A DNA stretch of 64,000 bases from Treponema sp. (GCA_017549025.1 JAFYWB010000015.1:1-64000), one strand, 5' to 3'; shown: positions 33,183-42,091, numbered from the stretch's first letter. Notes: generated by a model not told the origin, from the letters alone. A program made the numbers and translations.

Positions 33183-34088
33183 TTATTCTATAGTTGCATC
33201 TATAAAATCAATTTCTTTGACTATGCTGATTTTATATCCTTGTTTTCTCATATTCATGGCTTCTTCCACCTTTCTACCATAACATGAAAATGCCCAACAA
33301 GGATTTGAATCATCACCTATAATTAAAAAGTCAGTTTTTTTTGTAATTGTATCTTTATATATTCCTCCAAGACTTTCTATTTTAGATGCAATTTCTTTCC
33401 TTTTCATTGTTTTTGAAATTCCTGTAAAACAAAATTGCTTGTTTTTAAATTCTATGAGAGGATTAATCGTACATATTCCTGAAATAGTGATATCCTCTTT
33501 AAGTTGTTTAATTACATCAAAATCAATAGTTGTAGAACTATCTGAATCAATAAATTCACTTAAAAAGATTTTCAAATAATTTTTTTCTTTTTCTGTAATG
33601 ACACCATCTTCGAGTATTCCAACAATCAAGGATTCTATCTCATCAAAAGGATATGTTCCGACTAATTCCTCATTATCAAACAACCACTGTTCTAAATTTT
33701 TTATTTCATCATTTGTGATAGTATTGTCAGCTAATATGCCATGAAAAACACCTTCTAATTCTTGAATTTTTGAAGTGATTAAATCATAGTATCTGTTTTC
33801 TGAAAGGATATTGTCGATAGTCCACTGCAAATCTAGCAACTCAGTTTCGGTTATTATTTTATCTGCACAGATTTTCTTAACTAAAGGAATTATCTCGTTA
33901 AAAGGAACCTTTGAGATTAAATCATAGTGACTTTTCCACCAATTATCTAATTCTTCAACTTCGATATCATTAATGAGATTGTCAATATAAATTCCCTCGA
34001 CAAGTCCCTTAATAGTATTTAATGCTTTATTTGCTTCTGCTTTTGTAGTCATTTTTCTCAATTGCTGAATATTCTCTTTTTCTAACAT
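33183..34088 (-). CDS. BRCT-domain protein with TerB-like helical N-terminus
   Basis: 301 residues, AT-rich. The C-terminal BRCT domain (about 208-300) reads FKNKQFCFTGISKTMKRKEI, then ESLGGIYKDTITKKTDFLIIGD and a conserved Trp/Cys (SNPCWAFSCYGRK), as in DNA ligase and phage-type BRCT proteins. Residues 1-200 hold repeated acidic helices with the periodic pattern DNxITxxEI...L (near 60, 97, 128, 160), suggesting four tellurite-resistance-TerB-like helical units. Role unknown; such proteins often occur in mobile or defence-rich regions. Starts with an AT-rich leader; stop faces the antisense RNA promoter. Confidence 0.75.
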   Translation of the reverse strand: MLEKENIQQLRKMTTKAEANKALNTIKGLVEGIYIDNLINDIEVEELDNWWKSHYDLISKVPFNEIIPLVKKICADKIITETELLDLQWTIDNILSENRYYDLITSKIQELEGVFHGILADNTITNDEIKNLEQWLFDNEELVGTYPFDEIESLIVGILEDGVITEKEKNYLKIFLSEFIDSDSSTTIDFDVIKQLKEDITISGICTINPLIEFKNKQFCFTGISKTMKRKEIASKIESLGGIYKDTITKKTDFLIIGDDSNPCWAFSCYGRKVEEAMNMRKQGYKISIVKEIDFIDATIE

Positions 34089-34143
34089 AAAATCATCTCC
34101 TTCATGAATAAAGTCAGAATGAAACAGAAAGATATTTAGGTAG

Positions 34144-34617
34144 TTATAATTGAACTGATTCTGGAACTTGTATCTTGCATAATTCTTTTAATTTTTTTGC
34201 AACCTGAGTACCGCGGTATAATCTTGTATCTTCAAATTGAATTATTTTTTCTTCCCCGTTACTGGATGTGTATGAAATTATGAAATAAAAATGTCGTTTC
34301 TTTTTTTCTTTAGTTCCTGTACCAGATACCGCTCCAACAATTGCACCGACACCACCGAATAATAATCCACCAGCAAATGCCCTGCCAATAGATGATTTTT
34401 TTTCATTTATAATTTCTGTTTCCATACCATAAAAAATATCAGTTATTTGATTATAAGATAGAGTTGCTTCTTGTTTACCAAAAGCAAGTTTGATAGTTAA
34501 ATATTCTTCATAAAGAGCTATATCATACATAAGTTTAGCCTTTAAATTTGCATGGTCTTCTATCAACATGAATGCATCAGAAATAATAGACCCTTTTGTT
34601 TTTCTAAAAAAACCCAT
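34144..34617 (-). CDS. Protein of unknown function with a glycine-zipper segment
   Basis: 157 residues starting MGFFRKTKGS; the ATG at 34617 has GAGGAG upstream, unlike the in-frame ATG at 34641. Two beta-rich halves resembling bacterial PH-like domains flank a glycine-rich stretch, RAFAGGLLFGGVGAIVGAVS (near 83-102). No family is certain. It is 55 nt upstream of the BRCT gene on the same strand and probably co-transcribed, divergent from the XRE regulator. Confidence 0.65.
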   Translation of the reverse strand: MGFFRKTKGSIISDAFMLIEDHANLKAKLMYDIALYEEYLTIKLAFGKQEATLSYNQITDIFYGMETEIINEKKSSIGRAFAGGLLFGGVGAIVGAVSGTGTKEKKKRHFYFIISYTSSNGEEKIIQFEDTRLYRGTQVAKKLKELCKIQVPESVQL

Positions 34618-34753
34618 ATAAACTCCTCTGTTGTTATACAACCTGAATTATATAAATAGGTCTTAATAATACATTTTATTATGTTATTTTGCAACATATT
34701 ATATAAAAAGATGTTTTGTAACTTCATTTATTATTTATTAAACTTAATAAAGA

Positions 34754-35083
34754 ATGACACATATGATTTCCCATGATATACAAAAGAGACTTGGAGAAAA
34801 TGTGAAACAATTACGTAAGGCACGGAACCTTACACAATTTCAATTTGCTGAAAAAGCAGGAATTTCTGAAGAAACTGTTAAAAATATAGAACTTTGTCGT
34901 TGCTGGACAAGTGATAAAAATCTTGCAAAAATTACAGAAGCATTAGAAGTTGATATTCATAGGTTATTTTTACCAATTTCTACATCTTTAGATGAAGATT
35001 CTGAAAATATCAACCAAATAAAGAATTCAATCGCAGAAAATTTAAGAAATTACATTGAAACTAAATTACGTGAAATACTTTAG
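34754..35083 (+). CDS. XRE-family helix-turn-helix regulator
   Basis: 109 residues. The N-terminal 65 form a Cro/CI-type HTH: NVKQLRKARNLTQFQFAEKAG, then EETVKNIELCR and KNLAKITEALEVDIHRLF. The C-terminal 40 residues are helical and polar. Divergent from the 34144-34617 gene; the gap has ATGTTATTTTGCAACAT (near 34682-34698) and a related GATGTTTTGTAAC (near 34711) that could be its operators. Confidence 0.85.
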   Translation: MTHMISHDIQKRLGENVKQLRKARNLTQFQFAEKAGISEETVKNIELCRCWTSDKNLAKITEALEVDIHRLFLPISTSLDEDSENINQIKNSIAENLRNYIETKLREIL

Positions 35084-35182
35084 ATAGACAACTATATCTG
35101 GTGAAAGTTCCAAGCATACCCCTGCCTTCAAACCATAAAAGGCAGAATCCACAGAGGTAGTTGAGCTTTTACACAAGCAATC

Positions 35183-35210
35183 TTGACAGAGCTACATTCC
35201 CTGATATATT
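35183..35210 (+). promoter_or_regulatory. Promoter of the micro-protein pair
   Basis: TTGACA (35183-35188), 16-nt spacer, TATATT (35205-35210), 47 nt before the GTG of the first micro-protein. Confidence 0.65.
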
Positions 35211-35257
35211 TACTCATGAGTCCTAGACTCACCAATCTTATGGAAAGGGGGTATATT

Positions 35258-35359
35258 GTGAGGGAACGGACAAAAAAAATCCTGCTAAAAGTACTGGAAC
35301 TACTAATAGCAGGTTTGATCCAAATCCTAGTAGCCTTCATCATTAAGATGATTGGCTAA
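35258..35359 (+). CDS. Single-helix micro-protein 1
   Basis: 33 residues from a GTG with GGAAAGGGGG six bases upstream. A basic start, MRERTKKILLKV, is followed by a hydrophobic helix ending FIIKMIG. Resembles type I toxin or small membrane peptides in size and layout; I do not recognise the family. A promoter precedes it and a long imperfect hairpin follows (35361-35405). Confidence 0.5.
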   Translation: MRERTKKILLKVLELLIAGLIQILVAFIIKMIG

Positions 35360-35431
35360 ACGGGAGCACGGTTGGTAAGGTAGCAGCCTTTCCAGCCGTT
35401 ATTACTCACAATATAACCCCTAGGGGGCGAT

Positions 35432-35539
35432 ATGTCAAGCAAAACAAAAGCAGTTCTTTTATTTTTGGGCAAAGCTATTTTAGAAGGTATTGTTCTAGGA
35501 ATAATCCTAGTGATTGCAATGAAATTAGGAATCCTATAG
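35432..35539 (+). CDS. Single-helix micro-protein 2
   Basis: 35 residues starting MSSKTKAVLLFLGK and ending AMKLGIL, with AGGGGG before the ATG. Again a short basic head and one hydrophobic helix. It lies 72 nt after micro-protein 1 and 14 nt from the 3' end of the convergent tRNA gene. Not a family I know. Confidence 0.5.
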   Translation: MSSKTKAVLLFLGKAILEGIVLGIILVIAMKLGIL

Positions 35540-35553
35540 CAAAAATTTTCTTC

Positions 35554-35626
35554 TGGAGACAACCGGCTTCGAACCGGCGACCTACTGATTGCGAACCAGT
35601 TGCTCTACCAACTGAGCTATGTCCCC
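35554..35626 (-). tRNA. tRNA-Ala (anticodon CGC)
   Basis: 73 nt folding into a full cloverleaf: acceptor GGGGACA/TGTCTCC with the G3-U70 wobble that identifies alanine tRNAs, D stem GCTC/GAGC, anticodon loop TTCGCAA (CGC), T stem GCCGG/CCGGT, discriminator A. CCA is not encoded. Confidence 0.93.
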
Positions 35627-35631
35627 AATAA

Positions 35632-35922
35632 AGGCACTATACCACAGAATATTTTTGCAAACAAGGGAAGGTTTTCAGCTACAAACACACTGGCCTTCCT
35701 CGGATTTCTCCCGCTGATGCAGCCGACATTGCCTACGACCTTGCGCGGCTTCCCATTGCCACAGACCTGTTGCCCGACACAGAAATTCGTTCTCGGATTC
35801 AGCAGCTGGCCCTGTATCACAATCTGAGCTACTACGACGCTAGCTATTTGGAGCTCTCCCATCGCACTGGTTTTTCACTAAAAACCTTTGATCAAGCACT
35901 CCTAAAGGCCACGAAAATTTAA
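35632..35922 (+). pseudogene. Truncated PIN-domain (VapC-like) remnant
   Basis: An open frame without a start codon reads RISPADAADIAYDLARLPIA, later RSRIQQLALYHNLSYYDASY and FSLKTFDQALLKATKI before TAA. This is the C-terminal half of a PIN-domain ribonuclease: YYDASYLEL and TFDQ carry the later acidic residues of the active site. The N-terminal half with the first catalytic Asp is missing, and the frame begins right after the tRNA-Ala gene, as expected of a gene cut by an insertion or deletion at that tRNA. Confidence 0.7.
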
Positions 35923-35964
35923 GGAATCCGGCCCCACCTTTATTTGTGTTTTAAGGATTTTTAG

Positions 35965-35993
35965 TTGCTGTAGCCCTTCATTTTTGGTAAAAT
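35965..35993 (+). promoter_or_regulatory. Leaderless promoter of the XPB helicase gene
   Basis: TTGCTG (35965-35970), 17-nt spacer, TAAAAT (35988-35993), eight bases to the ATG at 36002; no Shine-Dalgarno. Confidence 0.6.
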
Positions 35994-36001
35994 AGACTGT
36001 T

Positions 36002-37801
36002 ATGCAGTTTGACAATCCACTAATTATCCAAAGCGACAGAACCATTCTTCTTGACGTTCACGCTCCCAGAGCAACTGAATGTCAGGGAGCTCTTATTCCC
36101 TTTGCAGAACTAGAACGCTCCCCAGAACACCTGCACACCTACCGCCTCACTCCCCTTTCCCTGTGGAATGCCACCAGTGCAGGCTTTACCCCAGAGGATG
36201 CAGTGGCAGTTCTCAAAGAATATGCTCGTTACGATGTACCTCAATCTATTGAAGTGTGGATTCAAGAAACTGCTGGTCGCTTTGGTAAGCTCCACCTGTT
36301 GCCTGCCCCAGCCGACGACGCTGGCCAAGAGCAGCTTTACCTTGCCACCGAATATCCCATGATTTATCGGGAGCTGGCCGCCACTCCTGCCCTGAAAAAA
36401 CTGCTGACTCCAGCCAGCTCTCAGCCACTGGAGACTCCAGAAGCTCAAGCCCTTATTCCAGACCAAAACAAGCTATGCTATCACTTCCTTTTGCCCCTCA
36501 CCTTGCGGGGAACCGTAAAGCAGGAGCTTTTAAAGCTGGGCTGGCCAGTCAAAGATGAAGTGCCATTGGTAGAAGGTGAGCCCTTGGAAATCAAGCTGCG
36601 GGAAACCTGTCTTTCTGGCTCCCCCTTTGCGCCACGCCACTACCAAAAAGCAGCAGCTCAGGCTCTCGTGGGAAACAAGGGACCAGGCACAGGCTTTGGC
36701 ACCATCGTCTTGCCCTGTGGAGCGGGAAAAACCATTGTGGGCATGACCATCATGGAGGCATTACAAACCAGCACTCTGGTTATAACCACCAATATCTCCG
36801 CCGTACACCAGTGGATGAACGAGCTGCTAGACAAGACCGAATTAACAGCGGAGCAAATCGGTGAGTACACGGGAGAAAACAAGGTGATTCGGCCGGTAAC
36901 CGTGGCCACCTACCAGGTGCTTACTTGGCGACCAGACAAGGATTCCGCCTATCCCCACTTTCAGCTTTTTCGGGAGCGGCCCTGGGGATTGATTATCTAC
37001 GATGAAGTGCATCTTTTGCCAGCACCAGTTTTCCGTGTGGTGGCAGAATTACAAGCTATTCGTCGAGTTGGCTTAACGGCGACGCTCGTTCGGGAGGATG
37101 GCTGCGAGGGCCACGTGTTCAGTTTGGTGGGTCCCAAACGATACGACGTACCCTGGAAGGAGCTGGAGCATTCAGGCTGGATTGCCACCGCCGAATGTGT
37201 GGAGGTTCGCCTAGACATGAGCCCCGCAAAGGAGCTGGAATACACCATCGCTTCTCCTCGCAGCAAGCACCGCATTGCCAGCGAAAACCCTGCGAAAATT
37301 CCTGTGGTGCAGCAGCTGGTGGAACGGTTTCCCAGCCACAAGATTCTCATCATCGGTCAGTACCTTGACCAGCTGAAGGAAATCGCCAAGCTTTTGAACA
37401 TTCCCATCATCACTGGCTCCACTCCCAACAAGGAGCGGGATGTGCTTTACGGAGATTTTCGTAGCGGCAAGCTTCGGATTTTGGCGGTATCAAAGGTGGC
37501 CAACTTTGCCATCGACCTGCCAGATGCTTCCATGGCCATCCAGATTTCAGGTACCTTCGGAAGCCGCCAAGAAGAAGCCCAACGACTAGGCCGAATCCTG
37601 CGCCCCAAGGACATGGTGGCTCGATTTTTCACCCTCATTACCAGAAACACCGCAGAAGAGGAATTCAGTGCCAACCGCCAAAAATTTTTGGCAGAACAGG
37701 GCTATGCTTACAAGCTGATTCGCTACACTGGCCCAGAGGATTTTGACCAGCTCCAAGAAGCCTTACCTCAAGGCAGCTGCACTTCAGGAGCAAGCCTATG
37801 A
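36002..37801 (+). CDS. XPB/ERCC3-type DNA repair helicase
   Basis: 599 residues. After an N-terminal damage-recognition-like region (1-210), the helicase core has GTIVLPCGAGKTIVGM (Walker A near 243), IIYDEVHLLPAP (DEVH box near 333), VGLTATLVREDG (motif III) and an XPB-type C-terminal RecA domain with AKIPVVQQLVERFPSHKILI and EEAQRLGRILRPK (motif VI near 523). The RED motif (VREDG) typical of XPB is present. A superfamily-2 3'-5' helicase in nucleotide excision repair or transcription is expected. Its stop overlaps the next start by ATGA. Confidence 0.9.
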   Translation: MQFDNPLIIQSDRTILLDVHAPRATECQGALIPFAELERSPEHLHTYRLTPLSLWNATSAGFTPEDAVAVLKEYARYDVPQSIEVWIQETAGRFGKLHLLPAPADDAGQEQLYLATEYPMIYRELAATPALKKLLTPASSQPLETPEAQALIPDQNKLCYHFLLPLTLRGTVKQELLKLGWPVKDEVPLVEGEPLEIKLRETCLSGSPFAPRHYQKAAAQALVGNKGPGTGFGTIVLPCGAGKTIVGMTIMEALQTSTLVITTNISAVHQWMNELLDKTELTAEQIGEYTGENKVIRPVTVATYQVLTWRPDKDSAYPHFQLFRERPWGLIIYDEVHLLPAPVFRVVAELQAIRRVGLTATLVREDGCEGHVFSLVGPKRYDVPWKELEHSGWIATAECVEVRLDMSPAKELEYTIASPRSKHRIASENPAKIPVVQQLVERFPSHKILIIGQYLDQLKEIAKLLNIPIITGSTPNKERDVLYGDFRSGKLRILAVSKVANFAIDLPDASMAIQISGTFGSRQEEAQRLGRILRPKDMVARFFTLITRNTAEEEFSANRQKFLAEQGYAYKLIRYTGPEDFDQLQEALPQGSCTSGASL

Positions 37802-40182
37802 TTTCAGGAGAAAAGGAGCGACTCCAGCGGGAACAACAAGCACAGCGGGTGGTGCAGTGGCGAGAATGTCTCACTCGGCTTCCTGACAATCTTTTCTTTG
37901 AGCTGATACGGATGTACCTTGGAGAAATCAAAACTCCCTACAATAAGCAAAATCTCATTGAACGGCTGGGAGCCTTTCTCCACAAGGAACAGGTGCAGCA
38001 CAATATCCTTTTACTTTTGTCTCCAGTAGATTGCCAGCTTCTCAGTGCCATCTTTTACTTGGAACATCCCACCCACAGCCTGCTCTCTCGTTTTTTTGCA
38101 GACACCTTTTCATCTTCCCAGCTGCGGGAAAGTCTCATGAATCTAGAGGAACGGCTTTTAGTTTTCCGCAACACCAGCAATCTTTTGCCCAAGGAAGAGC
38201 CAGCCTTTTGTCTCAATCCCATCTTGGAGCAGGTGCTGCAACAGCGGATTCATCCTTCGCTGTTACTCCCCCTGCCACAGGATTTTCAAAATCAGGTGGA
38301 AACAAAGCCCCTGCCCCAGCTTTCTCCCAATCTCTTGGCCACTTTTTTTTCCTTTGCAAAGGAATATCCTGACCTGTGTCGCCAAGATGGCACCTTAAAA
38401 AAGCGGGCAAAACAACGGCTTTCCCAGATTTTCCCCTTTACCTTTACTGAAAATCTCACGGAGTTTTTTCAAACCCTCATTATCAGCCTGCAGAATCTTT
38501 CCCTGCTGAAGGAAGAAGCCAAGGGCTTTGAGCCAGACCTGCAACGGTGGACAGCCTTTGCCGAGATTCCGCTGCATTTTCAAAGTGCCTATTTGGCAGC
38601 TGCAGCCTGTGGACGAGACACCAAGGCAAATCTGCAAAAAAAAGCGGGAATCTTTCTTTCCGTGGTCAATCTCTGTCCACCAGAAGGCTTTACCCAAGAT
38701 GCATTCCAGCGGCTAGAATTTTTGATTCAATACATGAATCCCGAAACCCTCAAGCTCACCCCAAAGACTCCACCACAGACAGAATCCACCAAGAATTCTG
38801 CAGCAGGTCTTCTCTCTGGAACCAGAGCTGGAACTAGTAGTCGCTTTGCCAGAATGATGGCAGAAGCAGAAAAAAATCGTCAGGCAAAAGCCACACAAGC
38901 CTCCGAAAACCAGCTGCAAGAAAAAGCTCCATCAAAAAGCCACATCGCTCCCGATTCCAAAGCTCACAGTCAGGAAGAACAGCTTCAAGAACAAGAAGCA
39001 GATTCTTCAGAGCCAATTCCCCAGGAGCAGCATCTTTTGTGGTGCAAAACCTTGTTTGAAGCAGCCACAAAGCTGGGGCTTTTTCGTCCAACGGGAACAG
39101 GCTACGGCGTCAAGAACACCCTGCAGACCGTGTACCATCCCCAGCTGAGCCAAGAAAATTCTCCGGTGCCAGAGCGAGGCCATATCACCATGGATGCAGC
39201 CCTCACTGCCACCTTGCTTCCGGGATTGAGCCTTGCCCAAATACTTCCCCTCCTGCAATTTCTGCGAGTAAGCCGATTCGACACCGCCATGACGCTGGAA
39301 ATCACCAAGGAATCCTGTCTCCAAGGCTTTGACCAAGGCTTGAATCCCGGCTCCATCCAAGAAATTCTTTCTCGCTACATCCACCATCAGCTGCCCCAAA
39401 GCTTTGCTGTTTCTCTGGAGGATTGGTATCATTCCTACAGCGTGGCCACCTTGTACAAGGGCTACATCCTGCACTTGAAAGAAAAAAAAGATATATCCCA
39501 GCATCCAGTTTTGGCAAAACACATTGTTCTCCAGCTGGAAGAAGGAATTTATCTCATGAACTTTACCAGCGACCAAGAAGCCCAAGCAATTCTTTCCAAG
39601 GGCGGTTTTGATAACGCAGGCTCCATCAAAAAGGCTCCACAGCACAAGCCCCTTCTGGGATTTTCCACCAACCTTCGGGAGCTTGCAGGCTCAAGCTTTT
39701 TGCACGCTCCAGAACAAGCCACCTTCGACTGGAAACACCAACAACAGCTGCAGCAAAATCACCTTCAACAATTGGAAGCCGATTTAGCTCAGCAAGATCT
39801 GCCTCTGCACCAGAAGGAAGGCTTACAATTCCGCATCAACCGAAAAATCCTCTTGATTCCAGACCAGCTCCAGGGTTCTTCAGTAAAGATGGAGCAATAC
39901 GAAGCCACTGGAATGGATTTTGTGGGAAAGGTTCACGTGGCAGACCAAGCAATTCACCAAGGAAATTTGCTCAAGCTCACCTATTTGCAGCAGGACAAGG
40001 AAACTCAAGTGGTGGTGGGCCATCCTGTGGAGCTCCAAAAAATTCAGGGAGACTGTCTGATTGTGCTACAAATAGATCAGGAATCCCAAAAGCTTTTAAC
40101 CTTTTCCTTGGGACAGGCTCAACAGGTGCGGCGCATTCAAGGCTCCATCTTTGCATCGGAAGCTGCCTCATTCAAATTATAA
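37798..40182 (+). CDS. Helicase-associated protein, XPB partner
   Basis: 794 residues, Gln- and Leu-rich. Residues 1-330 are helical; 330-400 is a low-complexity Gln/Glu/Ser/Lys linker; 410-640 contains the pattern VPERGHITMDAALTATLLPGLSLAQILPLLQF and a C-terminal region that fits helicase-associated (Helicase_C_3/Ssl2-like) proteins encoded beside bacterial XPB. No ATPase motif of its own. ATGA overlap with the helicase strongly suggests a stable complex. Confidence 0.6.
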   Translation: MISGEKERLQREQQAQRVVQWRECLTRLPDNLFFELIRMYLGEIKTPYNKQNLIERLGAFLHKEQVQHNILLLLSPVDCQLLSAIFYLEHPTHSLLSRFFADTFSSSQLRESLMNLEERLLVFRNTSNLLPKEEPAFCLNPILEQVLQQRIHPSLLLPLPQDFQNQVETKPLPQLSPNLLATFFSFAKEYPDLCRQDGTLKKRAKQRLSQIFPFTFTENLTEFFQTLIISLQNLSLLKEEAKGFEPDLQRWTAFAEIPLHFQSAYLAAAACGRDTKANLQKKAGIFLSVVNLCPPEGFTQDAFQRLEFLIQYMNPETLKLTPKTPPQTESTKNSAAGLLSGTRAGTSSRFARMMAEAEKNRQAKATQASENQLQEKAPSKSHIAPDSKAHSQEEQLQEQEADSSEPIPQEQHLLWCKTLFEAATKLGLFRPTGTGYGVKNTLQTVYHPQLSQENSPVPERGHITMDAALTATLLPGLSLAQILPLLQFLRVSRFDTAMTLEITKESCLQGFDQGLNPGSIQEILSRYIHHQLPQSFAVSLEDWYHSYSVATLYKGYILHLKEKKDISQHPVLAKHIVLQLEEGIYLMNFTSDQEAQAILSKGGFDNAGSIKKAPQHKPLLGFSTNLRELAGSSFLHAPEQATFDWKHQQQLQQNHLQQLEADLAQQDLPLHQKEGLQFRINRKILLIPDQLQGSSVKMEQYEATGMDFVGKVHVADQAIHQGNLLKLTYLQQDKETQVVVGHPVELQKIQGDCLIVLQIDQESQKLLTFSLGQAQQVRRIQGSIFASEAASFKL

Positions 40183-40225
40183 TGGAAGAAAGAAAAGTGA
40201 ACGAAGATAAATATAAGGAGATGTT

Positions 40226-40972
40226 ATGGATTTTAACAGTATTCGAGGACTGATTTTTGACTTTGACGGTGTGCTGGCCAATACGGCCATAGACATTGCA
40301 AGTTCAGTCAACGCCACCTTGGAAAACTTTGGCTTCCAGCCACTTTCCCAAGAACAAATTATTATCTTTGTGGGAAACGGTGCAGAAAAGCTGCTGAAGC
40401 GTTCCATCGCCGCTTCCATCCAGCTTTCCAAAAAGAATCCAGACGAGCTCCAAGCTCCTGCCTTTGAGGAAATTTACAACTGGTACGTGGATTATTATCG
40501 AAACCATTCCGTAGAAAAGACGGAGCTGTATCCTGGCGTACAGGATTTGCTGGAGCTGCTTTCCATACAAGAAATCCCTTCCGCCATTGTTTCCAACAAG
40601 CCCTTTGAAATTACCGATGCAATTCTACGAAGAATGAACATCAGCAAGGACTTTGTTTCCATTATCGGCCCAGAACAAACAAGTCACGTAAAGCCTGACC
40701 CCGAGGGCCTGTTTTTGGCCATGGAGCAAATTAACCAGCGGCAGCGAGCATTTGGCAAGCCAGCCATTCCACCAGAAAATTTCTTGATGGTGGGAGATTC
40801 CCACACTGACATTGAAGCTGGAAGAAATGCGGGAACAAAAACCTGCGCCCTCACCAGCGGCTACGGTAATCAAGAAAAGCTTCTTGCCAGCCAGCCAGAC
40901 GTTACCCTGCACATGGTCTGCGAGCTCATTGTCCATCTTCAGCATCCTTCAACTAATCAGGCTGGAGCATGA
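40226..40972 (+). CDS. HAD-superfamily phosphatase, phosphoglycolate phosphatase-like
   Basis: 248 residues. Motif I DFDGVLANTA (near 12-21, Asp nucleophile and acid), motif II SNKPFE near 133, Lys in VKPDPEGL, motif IV MVGDSHTDIEAGRNAG near 190. The helical cap (20-90) is of the Gph/PGMB type. Substrate uncertain: phosphoglycolate or another small phosphate. AAGGAG precedes the ATG; it overlaps azlC by four bases. Confidence 0.85.
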   Translation: MDFNSIRGLIFDFDGVLANTAIDIASSVNATLENFGFQPLSQEQIIIFVGNGAEKLLKRSIAASIQLSKKNPDELQAPAFEEIYNWYVDYYRNHSVEKTELYPGVQDLLELLSIQEIPSAIVSNKPFEITDAILRRMNISKDFVSIIGPEQTSHVKPDPEGLFLAMEQINQRQRAFGKPAIPPENFLMVGDSHTDIEAGRNAGTKTCALTSGYGNQEKLLASQPDVTLHMVCELIVHLQHPSTNQAGA

Positions 40973-41664
40973 ACAAATTCTGTCTCGTACAAGCCTTTAA
41001 GGTTACTATTCCCGTTCTCTTTGGTTATCTTGCCATTGGCATTCCCTTTGGCCTCATGCTGGTGAACGCAGGCTATCCTTGGTGGCTGGCTCCCATTATG
41101 AGCGTTCTCATGTACGCAGGAGCAGGACAATACATGGCTGTTTCCCTTTTTGCCGCAGGAGCAAACCTTTCCCTTACAGCCATTACCATGCTCCTGCTGA
41201 ATATCCGCCACATTGTCTACGGCCTTTCCCTTATCACTCCCTTCAAGGACACGGGAAAGTGGAAGCCCTACCTTATCTTTGCCCTCACCGATGAAACCTA
41301 CGCCCTTATGACTAGTTGTCCCCTGCCACGTGGTGTTCCTGCAGGCTCCTTTTACGGAGCTATTGCCATTTTAGACCATCTGTACTGGATTGCAGGAAGC
41401 CTCATTGGAGCTGTGGCAGGAACCCTCATTCCCTTTTCCTTTGCAGGAGTTGATTTTGCTCTCACTGCCCTGTTTGCAGTCCTCCTCATTGACCAAGTGA
41501 AAAAATCCAAGGACATGGTTCCTCCCGTCATCGGATTTGCCGTTACCATTGGAGCCGTCCTTCTTGTACCCTCAGACTATGTGCTTTTAGCCTCTCTGGC
41601 AGCGGGAGTTGCCATCCTCATGCTGGTGCGTCGTCCAAGTCCAGCTACTTCTCAGGAGTCCTGA
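40969..41664 (+). CDS. azlC: AzlC-type branched-chain amino acid exporter subunit
   Basis: 231 residues, eight or so hydrophobic segments. IPFGLMLVNAGYPWWLAPIMS, MYAGAGQYMAVSLFAAG and LLNIRHIVYGLSLI are the AzlC family signatures. Together with AzlD it should form an inner-membrane exporter of branched-chain amino acids or analogues. Starts inside the HAD stop (ATGA). Confidence 0.9.
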   Translation: MNKFCLVQAFKVTIPVLFGYLAIGIPFGLMLVNAGYPWWLAPIMSVLMYAGAGQYMAVSLFAAGANLSLTAITMLLLNIRHIVYGLSLITPFKDTGKWKPYLIFALTDETYALMTSCPLPRGVPAGSFYGAIAILDHLYWIAGSLIGAVAGTLIPFSFAGVDFALTALFAVLLIDQVKKSKDMVPPVIGFAVTIGAVLLVPSDYVLLASLAAGVAILMLVRRPSPATSQES

Positions 41665-41665
41665 C

Positions 41666-41989
41666 ATGTCCCTTTCCTTGAATGCAGCCCTTGCCACCAC
41701 CGTGGTATCAGCCTTGGTGATTTTTGCCACTAGACTCTTTCCCTTTGCCCTTTTTTCCAAACGAGAACCACCTCCCATCCTACGTTTTATCGAAAAATAC
41801 ATCCCCCCCATGATTATGGCCATCCTCCTGATTTACTGCCTCAAGGATGTAAATTTTACCGCTCGTCCCTTTGGCCTTCCCCAGCTCATTGCGCTGCTGG
41901 TTACTGTAGTAAGCTACCTGTGGAAGGGAAATTCCATGGTAAGCATTTTTGGTGGAACCATAATTTTTATGCTGCTACAAAAATTGTAG
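41666..41989 (+). CDS. azlD: AzlD-type small subunit
   Basis: 107 residues from the ATG at 41666, with AGGAG seven bases upstream and one base after the azlC stop. TRLFPFALFSKREPPPILRF and KYIPPMIMAILLIYCLKDV are typical of AzlD, with four membrane segments. The run of seven Cs here is just two proline codons. Confidence 0.88.
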   Translation: MSLSLNAALATTVVSALVIFATRLFPFALFSKREPPPILRFIEKYIPPMIMAILLIYCLKDVNFTARPFGLPQLIALLVTVVSYLWKGNSMVSIFGGTIIFMLLQKL

Positions 41990-42039
41990 CTCTCATCTAT
42001 TTTATTGACAGCTGAATAATTATATGATATGTTTTTTAC

Positions 42040-42088
42040 GAGTCACTCAGTGACTCAAAAACTCTCTCCAACGTACAGGCAACTGTAC
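42040..42088. repeat. Two inverted repeats before glgX
   Basis: GAGTCACT and AGTGACTC with one central base (42040-42056), and GTACAG and CTGTAC with a GCAA loop (42073-42088). Both are perfect. They lie between azlD and the glgX promoter. Confidence 0.7.
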
Positions 42089-42091
42089 ATC

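Noticed and set aside
35600-35827. Plus-strand frame reading Leu/Pro-rich peptide over the tRNA edge and PIN remnant
   Set aside because: It starts inside the tRNA gene, and the alternative frame gives the recognisable PIN-domain sequence.
41803-41809. Run of seven Cs in azlD
   Set aside because: It encodes a conserved Pro-Pro in frame and is shorter than the 10-11 base tracts; not taken as a contingency locus.
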